From NCBI GenBank assembly GCA_033002965.1, contig JAURVB010006276.1, positions 49,814-113,813 of the forward strand: DNA of 64,000 nucleotides. Reading direction: 5' to 3'. The notes under the pieces were generated by a model, which saw nothing but the letters and a program-made list of their open reading frames with translations, had not been told where the DNA came from and ran no database searches. Source of the DNA: Piper betle. Taxonomy: Eukaryota > Streptophyta > Magnoliopsida > Piperales > Piperaceae. Positions 13,600 through 24,965 of the stretch are shown here, piece by piece. Each line of letters starts with the position of its first letter. The first letter of the stretch is position 1. The translations under genes and the position numbers were made by a program.

Positions 13600-14930
13600 C
13601 ACACACATGGAAATGATAGAATGTGAATCTTTTTTAAATATAAAATTTGTGAATTTATATCATGACAATTAATTTTTTATCTAATGGTTCACATTGGATA
13701 ATTGCGGATGGCTAGTTATGGGTAATTCTTAAAATACCTACAAATGTGATCCATTAAATGAAACATGTATGGTCAGAATCAAGATTCACAAAGTTCATAG
13801 ATTAAAAAGGGTTCATATATAGGAAAAGATTTCATGAGAAATGGCTCTGGAAACATTTTTTGAGCCACTCCCGTTTTAGTTATCCAGATTTCAAGGACAC
13901 CCTAGATTGTTTTGTGTGTAGAGAAGGGCGGAAACCCTAATCTGCCGAACTTGCCCCCTCCCTTGCCGTAATCATTCCGTTGGAAATCCCTGCTCGCACT
14001 TGGTAAATAGTGGTTCTAAGTCTTGGAAAGTGAAGGTCTAAAATTTGGAAAAATAAGTTGAATGTATTGGAAATTAGATATTCCAACTTAGTGTATTGGA
14101 GATTATATCAACATTGCCTATAAATACATATATCTACATGATGGTTTAGGTCTTTAGATCAGTAAGTTTGAGTTTAGTTTTGAGTAAAGTCTATGGGAAT
14201 TTTAGAAAAAGACTATCGTTATCAATGTGAAGGTCTATTAATTGAGTTATATTTTAAATTATCAATTGTTTTCTCCAATAGTTCTTTTGTCAGCATCTTT
14301 TATAAGTTCTCCAAACTTGTATAAATATTGTTTACCATTTTACGGTGTTACTAATATGTATTTTTGTGAGATTTTTGTATTATCTCTATAATCATTCTGT
14401 AATTATATTTTATGATCAGTGTTTTAGTGGGGTACGCTAATAGCATCGTGATTTTCATTTCTTCATTTTGAAAAAAAGTTTTCATGTTAAAAATTATGTA
14501 TCTTATTGTGCAGCTTTTTGTTTTAATATCTAGTGACAATTGTCTTGTTAACCGGTAGAATTTAAATTAAGTCTAAATATTCCCCTACACACGCAACAGC
14601 AGGCAAACCCTGGACTACCCCTCGCCCCCTCTTCTGTCTCCTCCCTTCATATATATAAATGCTATGTTATGTCAATCACTTAGTGTAAGGAAGGAGTCGC
14701 CACCATTCCTTATGCATGTGGTTGGAGTTTTGCTGGGGTATATGTGAGTAGTGTCCATTGCTCAAGTCAACATAGGATCCACAAAGGAGAGCAGAAATTG
14801 ATTAAACACGAGGATCCCAGCGAATGCCTCCACAAGACAGCAAAGATGTACTAATGTTGTTCTTCTTGAAGATGTACACTTACTGGCTATAGTATATATA
14901 ATAATAATAATAATATGTATTCACAATAGG
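12876..14930. other. intergenic, nothing recognised apart from a microsatellite
   Basis: No gene is supported. A perfect AT dinucleotide run of about 40 bases lies at 13555-13594 and grades into an AC-rich tail. A telo-box-like aaaccctaa occurs near 13932 without a gene nearby. Confidence 0.5.
13555..13594. repeat. AT dinucleotide microsatellite
   Basis: About 20 uninterrupted AT units are followed by acatacacacaca. Confidence 0.95.
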
Positions 14931-15522
14931 TAAGGATGAGCATTCTACCGAACCTCTAGTACATATAGTATTTATAATATATATTCACGGCATACACGCG
15001 TGAACATTCTACGAACCGACCAAATTAAATTAATTAAATTAATTAAATTAGATTCTAGAACTTACTGAATCGAAATATTTCAGTTCAATCAATTCAGTAA
15101 TTCTCAATTATCGAATTATCTTACTAGTTAAAAAAAACTAAATTTGTTTAATTATTTAATCAAAATTATTTCTTTATTTTAGTTAATATAAGCAAATAAT
15201 AAGTAATAAGTAATTCTAAACACACACACAAATACACAAACACACACACACACACATATAATATTAAATAAATAAAATTCATCATAAAATATTATATACT
15301 TTGTAATAATGACATATATATAGTTTTTAAAAAAATTTAACATATTCGGTTATTTCAATTAATTTGATCTGTTCGATTTGATTCCAAATCAAAATATCAA
15401 TATGTGATTCAGTTTGTTTGCAACCCCTATTGAAAACTAAACTAAATAAATTTGGAACCAAACTGAATTAATAATTTAAATTTGATTTGGTTCGGTCGTG
15501 GGTTTTCACCGATTCACCCCTA
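14931..15522. mobile_element. hAT-like MITE, family A, diverged copy
   Basis: The left end taaggatgagcattctaccg and the right end ttcaccgattcaccccta are inverted relative to each other in the first 8-9 bases and match the TAGGGGTG-type ends of the other copies. The interior has repeated TTCGGTT, AATTCAGT and GATTTG words and an AC microsatellite (about 15219-15260). No target duplication is obvious. Confidence 0.45.
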
Positions 15523-15706
15523 ATCCTATGTTTTTTGAAAACATATAAAACAAGTTAAAAGACAATTCCCATTATTTGTAAAATATCGAAGTGATTTTCT
15601 TCCTTTAAGAGCTTTGTTTTTGTTGTAGTTTGTATATGTAAATATTATACATAGATACCTTGAAAGACCAGCCCCGTGCTAAATTAAGCATTTTTATTAC
15701 TCGTGT

Positions 15707-15960
15707 ATCTATTTTATTAATAAAATAAGAGTTAAAAGTCTGGCTTTATTAAAAAAAGGAGATTCAACAAATCAAAATACAATAAAATTAAATTAATCAA
15801 ATTATTATAATCTATATTTTTGTTTAATTAGAATTTTATCTTTAAAAATAAACTTTATTTCTAAGATATCAAATTATTATATTCCATAGTTATCTAATTA
15901 TTCAATAATAGTTTATTTATATGATTAGAGTTTATCTTGCCAAAATCATTAGTAATATCT
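15707..15960. repeat. AT-rich dispersed repeat, copy 2
   Basis: This is close to the copy at 24703-24965. Both have ttattaat at the start, a shared gttaaaagtc/attaaaagtc, AAAAAAAG(G)AGATTCAA, AATCAAAATA, TATAATCTAT and AATTAGA-TATCTTTAAA in the same order. No coding potential is seen. Confidence 0.6.
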
Positions 15961-16833
15961 TCACATCATTAAAATGTTGGAAATATTGTATTTTATTTTT
16001 GAAGGATTATATATTTGTAAAAAATTTACAAGTACCCATTGTTGATAATTAGTAGGTGTAAATATCAGAGGGTGCCTTTTAGGGAAAGTGGTGATAGCCA
16101 ATAGGTAGCAAGATAGCATATATAAGAATGATATGTTTAATTTTTTTTAAAAAAAGAGATAAGTCTCATTCTTGAAAATGGTAGGCAGAACCTTTTTCCA
16201 TAATGCCCATGAAATATATATTATTAAGATAAGTTAATTTATTCTGAAATATACCCTTTTTCATAATGCCCATGGCTATTTTTCCTCCAAGATAATTAGA
16301 GATATAATTTTCTTTGCTTCAAAGCAATTGTCATCTCATCTTGTATATTATCTTACAATATGCAAAGTTCCATAAAATTCAATATTCTGAAATGAATGAA
16401 TGATAAGCGTACTCTTTTCTTCAAAGTAACGATTAAAAACGCTAAAATTAAGATGTGGCTATCCTTAAACCATGAAAACACATCATGAGCTTATCTATAT
16501 ATTATATGTTATCAATCGATGTCAACTATTTATTAATTATGACCTAATTTGGCATTAGGCCATAATTTGTCACATTAGCTAGAAAGTTAAAAGGGGGGAC
16601 AAAATGAGTTCTCGTAAGTGACCGACAAAAAGAAAAGTCATTAAAAAAATCATACTTAAACAACTCACTTCAACAAGTTATATTAATATTCCTGCAACAG
16701 TAATACATGACGACGAATATTAATTGAGGTAATATGTCATTCTATTCATTATAATTATAATTTATCTCATCGGGCTCAACCTATTTGTTAAGAACACACT
16801 TTAATTTTTATAAGAGGGGAGATTTGTTGTACT
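15961..16833. other. intergenic, nothing recognised
   Basis: AT-rich sequence without a supported gene or repeat. Confidence 0.5.
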
Positions 16834-17400
16834 GCAGCACAGCCAAGATGGCTGTGCTGCGAGTGCTTCAGCCGTTGGATTAAATCCAACGGCTGAAACA
16901 TGCCCCCTATACAAATAAAAATAAAAAGAGTTTGGGGCACTGCGCCGCCGGCTGACGCGTCGCCGCCATCCCGGCCGATGCGACGCCACCCCTGCCCCGC
17001 CCGTCGCCGCCCCGCCGGGGGCGGCGACGTAACCTCCGGACGACGGGGCGGCGGATCTAGCCGCCCCGGGTCTTCCCCTGCCGGCCCGCCGCCCCACCAC
17101 CCATCCCCCGCCCGCCACCCCACCACGCAACGCCCCCCCCCTGTCCCCCGCCCACCACCCCGCTGCGCGACGCTCACCAGTCCCTCGTCCCCCGTCCCCC
17201 GCCCGCCACCCCGCCACGCCCCCCTCGGCCCCTGCCGCCACCCTACCCTGCCCCCCTCGGCCCCCGCCGCGCCGCGCCCCCCGTCCCCTGTCGCTCGGCG
17301 CCCCTCCGCCGTCGCTGCTGCAGTGGTGCCACGCCCTTTTTTTTTTTTTAGATCTTGGCCGTTGGATGCTAATCCAACGGCCAAGATTGTGCTGTGCTCC
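16834..17400. repeat. hairpin-bracketed GC-rich island (foldback-like element)
   Basis: Three perfect hairpins frame a block of very high GC content. Arms are 16834-16844 with 16850-16860 (gcagcacagcc), 16867-16881 with 16883-16897 (ttcagccgttggatt), and 17352-17367 with 17372-17387 (atcttggccgttggat). The second and third share the core gccgttggat, and a gctgtgct word recurs outside the third. The order is therefore roughly mirrored around the GC block at 16930-17340. That block is C-rich on the plus strand, with imperfect CCCGCC/CACCCC repeats, so G runs lie on the minus strand. The long frames on both strands are open only because stops are rare at this composition. It may be a foldback or MITE-type transposon. 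Confidence 0.6.
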
Positions 17401-20339
17401 CCCCTCCGCCCCGGGTTTTGAGTGTCTTTGTAGAGTGCGTGTGTAATTTGCCGCATAAAAGAACAAAAATCATTAAAAAATCTTTAATTAATTGATTCCA
17501 AGTCACTTTTGTTCTTAATCAAGTGACATTATGGTATGTTTTACTTACTTAAGTGAAATGCAATTAGTCAGCCACCCATTTAAAACTGGACAACTCAAAT
17601 CTTGGTTCCAACATTCTTTTATTCATTTGAGTTGAAAAGGGGAAAAAACAATATTTCATGTCAATGGCTGGCAAGAGGCCAATATTCCATTGTCCTCGTA
17701 TCCTCGAGGTTAATATTGCCTCCTCAATTCATTACAAGATAAGGATTAATTTAAAGAACATAAGAATATCACAAGAAAGGTATATACCAGACCACAAATG
17801 TGTCAAATGAGCACCTTCAGACCCTAATACGTAAAAAATTCCCGTACCGAGCAATTTGACAAAACACAGGAGCGATGACAGCAAGACATGAATGGGATTG
17901 AAAAAGCCAGATTCACATGTCCGGATCAGATAATGCTTTGATGGGTCAATAGGAAGAATGACATCAATCACATATATTATTATTATTATTATGTATGGGA
18001 TATATGTGCATAAAGTCCAAGGAAGGGATTAACAATTAGCAATTTAGCATCTCCCAAAGTGCTAAAATATGAAGCGATGAGGTGATTTGACAGGGAAGAA
18101 ATGACCCTTTGTCTGTGAATCTGTGACTTTAGAGTAGCTTCTAACTCAAGCATTGGCTACTACTTTCGGTGCTGGATAAACGGTGGAAAGAGTTTATATA
18201 GAATAGAACCAAATATATAGTAGTTAATAATAACAACTAGCTAAATTAATTAAAGCTTCTAGTACATAAATAATGAAAGGCTTGATGGGCTTAAGAAAAA
18301 CCCTATGGTCTGTTGATGTTGCCCATTAGTATCTCAACTCTGTCAATGTGTCGGTACTATAGCCTCCACCTTTCCAATAGGATAAATAAAATTAAAGACA
18401 TAAAATTTGGACCCTATCAAGCATGTTCAATTTAGTACCAAACTGATGGTTTGTGCAACCACATCCCACTCTAATATATATAATCGATGATAAAGTACAT
18501 TTTTTAACTTATCTAATGCATATATATTTTTTAAATCAATCTTTTTTTCTTCTTATTCTTCTACTAGATACTCAAAGAGTGTTTGGGTAATAAATCCTAA
18601 ACTATGATGTATATGATTATAAATAACAAAATTTAGATGTATGAATACACTTTTTGACACCAACTCTTTTCTTTTATCCGGGTACATAATTGGCAATACA
18701 AAAACATTGGCGGAATTATGAATTTCTTAAAATAAATGAAATTTAGTCATTTACATCTTCTATTTCCATTGTCTAAAATTCAATAATATGAGATTACTGC
18801 CTTGAAAAAAAATTAATGATGCCTTCTCTTGATGGCACGCTCTCTGCCACTTTCGCTTACGTGGGTCTTTTTTATAATGGAACTAAATGGGCTTAACCAT
18901 CTATAAGCCCATTTATAATCCGATACATGGCAATGTCTATTTTCTACACATATAATAAGTTGTCAATTTTACTGCATGTAAGTTATATATATATATATAC
19001 TATTTAATTCTATGGAAACCCTAGCAAAATGGAGCCATATCAATCTTAGCTATCATAGTTTAGAAGAATTATTTCCTTAATTATGTCCATGTGACTCATC
19101 TTACATGAGGACAAATTGTTTTCTTTCATTTTTCCAAATTATGTTCATAGTTCAACTTTGAAAAATATCATTATGAGTGAAGCTTAATTTGTTGAAAAAG
19201 TTTGATTAAGCTTGTGTAAAAAAAAATGTGGGTATCATTCAATCTTTGAGAGAGTACAATATAATTATAGGATATATTTAAACAGTGGATTTTTTTTTAC
19301 TTTTGACTGTGGATTGCCTTCTAGTTGAGATTTAAAAAAAAAACACTAGCAAGGGAGCATATATAAATTCTAATTTGAACTCATATATTTCTTAAGTACA
19401 TAGAATTGAAGAAATTATACATGTATCTATTAAATTAAATTTAGATGAAACTTCAAACTTGAATAATTCTAAACGTATGTATTAGATTAAGCCAAAACTT
19501 GAACGAGTCCGTTTTCTTTCCACCTATTGAGTGCCATTAGGTGGGATGTCCTAAACTTCGACAAAACTTGCGATTAGTTACAAATCATTCATAATTAATT
19601 AGTACACATTTGTAATGATTGAAATTGCAACTTGCAAGCGTGTATAGCTTTTGTCTATCATTAAACTTATCCTTATCAATTAATTAATCAGGGTGTTGAT
19701 CTATGGTTTAAAAGAGATCCCTACAAAGCTAATTAATTAGAGCTAAAAATACTACAATTTTATATGAAACCTTTTGTGTACGCCATAACTAGTGATATAA
19801 CATTAATTAACCACCGATAATCAAAGGACAGTTTATTATCAATGTTTTAAAATATGAATTTAGTTATATGTTTCAATATTCCCCCAGTTTTAATATGTTT
19901 CTCTCTTGTCTGGTTTGATGTATTCTACAACTTTATAAAAAAACATTCTTTTTGTCCATTTTATGAAACAAAAATAATTTAAGGATGCGATATATACGAA
20001 GAAAAAATTATATTACAAACATTCTAATGCATGCACGCATGGTCAAAATCTAATGCGTTATTTTTATTACAAAGAATCATATTGTCGACTGATATATCTA
20101 TCATGCCCAAGAACAATATAATTCTTGCCATTTTCAAAAGAGAGAGTCAAACATTTTATGCCCAACCATAACTATATTAATCCACAACCACAATAATATG
20201 ATCAATATCTAATTAACAATCTTTCGGTTTGAAATCTGTGGCAGCTGCTAAATGAGCATTAAAATTAAAGATGGTTGGAATAGTTTATTATATATCATGA
20301 GATCAATATATTATTAACTAACTCATTGATTAATTTGCT
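17401..20339. other. AT-rich intergenic sequence, nothing recognised
   Basis: No supported gene. A TTA repeat lies near 17974-17991 and a TA repeat near 18985-19000. The right end will include the 3' UTR of the BIG GRAIN 1-like gene. Confidence 0.5.
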
Positions 20340-21271
20340 TCATGAAATAGTTCTTGATCTGTTGATTTCCTGAAAATGGGTGGTCTCATAGACAGGCAAT
20401 CCATGGGAGTAAACACTGCCCAAAGCAAAGTTGGGAAGATCAAACAGATCAGAGCTCGAGTCACTATCTCCTCCATCCTCCACTTTCTGGTCATAAGCTC
20501 TTCTGAAGCATTTCTGAGATGATACTTTACTGACCCATGCTCTATCACCTTCTCTTTCAATCACTTTCTTCTCCAAAATCTTAGCATGGTGCCCACCCTT
20601 GTCTCTGTCGTGATCTCTGTAGTACTGATCTCCCTGTTCTTTGGTAGAAGCAGCTGCTTTGGTACTCTCTAACAAGGAGGCCATTGTTCTGGCCTTGTTA
20701 TATGCTTCTATATTGGATGGTTGGGATATGAGTGGAGGTGTTCTGAAACCAGAGCTGGAAGAAGAGTAGAGAGACTTTGATGGCCTATTTCTGCCAAAGC
20801 CATGGAAATGGCTAATGCTGCTCCTCCCCTCCTCCCACCAGGGCTTGTTTCATTGTCTTGATCATCTTTGACAGATTGAGGGCAAGACTTGGATTTCTTC
20901 TTGGAGGATGCTTGGCTAAAGAGTGAGTTCAAGAAGCTGGCAAGCTTGCCTCCTGGGGAGCTGGGTAGCTTGCTCTTCTTCTTCTTCTCTGCTTGGATCA
21001 TATGCTCGTCATTCACCATGTAGGATGAGTGGGAAGTGAAGGAGCTGTTCTTGAAAGATATGTCCAAGCTCTTCCTCCCACCCCACACTGCCGACCTTGC
21101 ATCTTCTTTCATGGGCCTCTGAGAAGAATTATGAGTGTACATTCGAGTCTCCGGCCCGCCGGAGAAGTATCGAGAGGCTTTGAAGACGTCGATCTCGCCG
21201 GAGTCCATCTTCTTGTGAGCAGGCTTGTTCCTGTGGAACCTGTTGGTCTCCATCACCCCCATTGCAGACAT
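20340..21271 (-). CDS. BIG GRAIN 1-like protein, single exon, frame broken once
   Basis: BIG GRAIN 1-like proteins are plant-specific, membrane-associated regulators of auxin response that affect organ and seed size. The ATG at 21271 starts MSAMGVMETN; an in-frame upstream start is not supported by family length. Family hallmarks in order are SGEIDVFKASRYFSGG near the N-terminus, a KKKKSKLPSSPGGKLASFLN-SLFSQ block near residue 105, a Ser-rich SSSSSGFRTPP segment, and the C-terminal SDSSSDLFDLPNF and GLPVYETTHF. The first two parts and the last two lie in different frames. The change falls at SPGGRR, in the G run at plus positions 20826-20829, where one base appears to be missing. With it the CDS is 933 nt (310 aa), as expected. 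Without it the protein would end in unrelated sequence at about 20708. The family is clear; its activity as written is not. Confidence 0.88.
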
Positions 21272-24088
21272 GGTTGAGTAGAGGTGGAGGAACAAGAAGA
21301 TATAGGATGGTGGGTGGATCTAGCTAGTGTTGATGATGATGCCAAAGCTTGAAGAGAGGTGAACTATGGTGAAAGTATGGAGGGAAAGAAAAAGGAAGAA
21401 TGATTGGGAGCAGTGAAGATAATAATAATTCCATTGAGAAGATTGCCCATGCTCTGGAGGAGAGGGGCCGCCCTTGCATAATTTGGTGTAATTTGATATC
21501 AGCGAGAGTTGGAAAGAAGGAAGGAGCGGTTTTATGTCAATTTTGGTCAAGAGTGGAAGACAAAGATTGGTGTTGTGGATGATTAGTTAAACCAGTTTGT
21601 CTCCTTGGATTCTAGGTTGGACTTGATTGAAGGCCTCTAACCATGAAATTTTTTTAGGTGGATACTCCTTTTAATCAAATTTTAGGTATTGTTTGGAGCA
21701 TTGAATTTACTTGTTTAGTAATTTGGCTAAGACTCAATAGTGTTTACAAATATACTTTGAACTTTTAGAAATTGCCATGTAAATTAATATGTGCTTTAAT
21801 GATCAATTAAACTTAGATGTTAGTTGGGGTGATTAGTGTTACGTCTCTATCGAAAACCAAGTGTTTAGCACGATGATTAACCTATGGAAAAAGAGGAGAG
21901 AAAGTTTGAACTAGTAGCCAAAGAACATTGGATTATGGGGAACAAGATTATCCAAGAGGACCCGAGATGGAGATAATTCACACAAACATTTATTCACTCC
22001 TCCTCCTCAATGTCATGTCCCCTCCATTACAGGCACAACATATCATCTATCCGATGAGCTTTTTTTTTTGGGCCCTTTCCATCTCCTAGCTACAAGCATT
22101 TATTCACAGGTTGGTGCTCCTATACTCTTGAGTCCCATGCCATGTCCTCTCACACGCTTGGGCAATTTGATATCTAATGCTTTCCACGTTTGGACACTTG
22201 GTGTCTTTACGGTGAGCTTGGATGGTCTCGTATGTTGCATTCTTTGTGATCCAAGGGGGATGCCAGCTTTGACAATTATAGGTGTGTGTCTTCCAGATGT
22301 AGCTTATCAATACTCCTCTGGTCACTATGTGTCTTGCACCTGTAACAGTGAGGACCTACATGTGTTGGTAAGCAAAGGTTCATGTAGATGAAAGCTGGTA
22401 CTGTACTGTTTTCTACATACTTGATCATGTAATATTATGATCAGATTGTCATGCTGCGTTAGAGTACTCACCCAGAGATTAAAATGTGTGGTTTCTATGC
22501 ATTGTTTAGGCTCAAGTGATGTGTGAAATATACATATATATAAGTATACCCCCGACCTTAATTGCATAGTTCGTTTTGAACAATAGTCGTGTGATTCACA
22601 AATCGAGTTCAAGCTTAAGTGTAGTGATACTATTCAGAGATTTGCGTGCCTACAATATCCTTTGTTACATGGTGCGTACTACGTAAGAAGGAGACTAGCG
22701 ATATTATTGGATTACATCAATTGATAACACACAACAATCAATTGCATGGTGTCTATAAATCCAAGGCCAAATTTTGTAACCTATATATTTAGTGTTGAGC
22801 TGTGTGTCTTGTTCACCATATGTTTCAAGCTCGCAATGAATTAGTTACGCACCTATCCACACATTCAAACTCATACGTTTCTTGGTACCAGTACAGGAGC
22901 AATTCACCATTGATCTTACTCTTACATTTCATATGTTGAGCTGATAAAATTGATTACCCAATATCTTTTTGAAGTGATCCTCATAATACATGCGGGGTTT
23001 TATCTTGTTAGAAGTGATCCTAATATTGAACACATTTGTAAGATTATGTACTTTTTTCAGACCATATTTGTAGTCTTACCCTGGCTTATATTAATTAATT
23101 AGACATTGTAAATCAGGATGCTTCGGCAAAAAAAGAAGAAAAAAAAAGGAAGGTAAAATAGGCTGCCTCTTGAGCTATGTTTGGCTTCCTACACAAATTA
23201 ATGGGCTCATAAGAATCATCTGGGCTTCTTTTAAGCCCAAGTTCACTAAACTGCAACAAAGGTTCTGTAATCGATGATACGCACATCTGGGCTTCTTATT
23301 TTTTGGCGAGAGCCTTTGAATGGCTTGATAACAGGCTCACTGTGAAGCTTTTTATTGAAGAAATTCTTTCTGTAAATAATAATTGCGGGCTTCATTATTG
23401 AAGAGAAACGTTAAAAGAATATGCTCTTCGTCAATCCTTCAAAAAGACAGAAAATGTCTCTGATATTATGATTAGTACATTAGTGTGCTTTGCAATAATT
23501 TATGAGAAAGTTCACATTGTTTGTACTCATGATATAAGGTTAGAGAGACAATTTAAGTGATTGGTTCTTCAAAATAGAGAATTGCTTCATCTGTGGAAAA
23601 AGATAGTTGGAGAGTTGTTGCATTTGCACAGAGGTGCTTGACAATATACCAAATCATGAACAGTTGGAGTCCCAAACAGAGCACCATGTTATGTTAGGAA
23701 TTTCTGTGGCCATATTTACTTTAGAATCAGGTCATTTCATCCAATCAAATTCTAATATTTGTCTATGGTATGTTTGGACTGCTGCACTTTTGAGTGGGAG
23801 ATGTTGGTTCTCCAAAACAAGTTTTGGTTGCTGGATTGGAGCACCAACAACTGTGTAGAAGTGAGCTGCCGACAGATTAAAACTTACAAAAAGGTTCTTT
23901 CTTTGAATTGGTCAGGGGTCTCACATTGTTGCACAGGAGCCATGACATTTACCCAGAAAGCATATTGGCTGCTAAATTCTTACACATTTGTGCATTGTGA
24001 GAGAGATTTGTATGGCACTCACATCTTGTGGGGACTTCAAGAGGAACCTGGACCTGTCTCTTTACCGACGAGGCGGAAGGCACGATTG
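21272..24088. other. intergenic, including upstream region of the BIG GRAIN 1-like gene
   Basis: 21272 to about 21600 should hold the promoter and leader of the minus-strand gene; no TATA box is certain. Open frames at 22068-22391 (plus) and 23607-24091 (plus) look protein-like in places but match no family I know and have no clear gene structure. The latter stops just before a MITE and could be a gene fragment. Confidence 0.4.
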
Positions 24089-24642
24089 TAGGGATGTGAC
24101 GAGTAGAGATAGTTCGTGAAAATTTTGGTGACTTGATTAATTTTAATTTTGATTCAAAACTGACCTTAAAAAAATCGATTCAATTTAATTATAATAGAGC
24201 CGATTTATACTTATATCAAACCATATTTAATTCAACTCGAAAAACTCGATTTGGGTTAAAACTAAGCTCGAATCGACTCGATATTTAATATATACCTTTA
24301 TTGTTTTTTTCTTTTAATAATACATGGATAATATAATATTAAAAAATTAATTTGTTATACAAATAATTAAATTAAAATAATATAATAATTATTATATGGT
24401 TATCAATTATGAAAAATATCATTTATATTTTTACAAATAAAATAAAATAAAAATTACAATGCAGAGAATAAACTAAATCTTTAAACTTATGGTGATGAAA
24501 CTCGAACAAGATCGATGCTCAACTAGTACTCGATCAACCACAACTCGAACCCATATAGATTGAAACTCAATTCATTTATCAAATGAGCTAAATTAGAGTT
24601 GGGCGGCAAAATTCAACTTAATTCGACTCGTGCCCACCCCTA
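24089..24642. mobile_element. hAT-like MITE, family A copy
   Basis: The left end tagggatgtgacgag and the right end, whose reverse complement is taggggtgggcacgag, are terminal inverted repeats. The interior is AT-rich with TCGATT, CTCGAA and GACTCG words, as in the copy at 33710. No coding sequence is present. Flanks cacgattg and cttaaata do not match, so the target duplication has decayed or the ends are slightly off. Confidence 0.65.
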
Positions 24643-24702
24643 CTTAAATAGCTTAGTGACACTTATTGCCATCCATTTGAGACTTTGCTCTTTGTTTAAT
24701 TG

Positions 24703-24965
24703 AGCAAATTATTTTTATTAATTTAAGAAAAATTAAAAGTCTCACTCTAATAAAAAAAGAGATTCAATCAATCAAAATATAATTTAAAAAATCAAATTAA
24801 TATAATCTATTTTTAATTAGAGTCTATCTTTAAATTTGATATCTATATCTAAGAATTCATATCATTATACCTCATTATTCAACTAAGATCTAGATATAAA
24901 ATAGAGTCTACCAAATTGCACATGACAGACATCTTATTTAATTTGTTCATTAAAATTATTTAAGT
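24703..24965. repeat. AT-rich dispersed repeat, copy 3
   Basis: This shares the ordered blocks described for 15707-15960 (attaaaagtctcact, AAAAAAAGAGATTCAA, AATCAAAATATAA, TATAATCTAT). It ends in cagacatcttatttaatt, like the gacatcctacttagtt of the copy at 4055. It sits about 60 bases right of a family A MITE. Confidence 0.55.

Noticed and set aside
16788..17466. Three long open frames (over 170 codons) on both strands
   Set aside because: They arise because stops are rare in the GC-rich island. The proteins are low-complexity Gly/Arg/Pro strings without domains.
22068..22391. 107-codon plus-strand frame overlapped by two minus-strand frames
   Set aside because: No recognised domain, no gene context and mutual overlap; left as intergenic.
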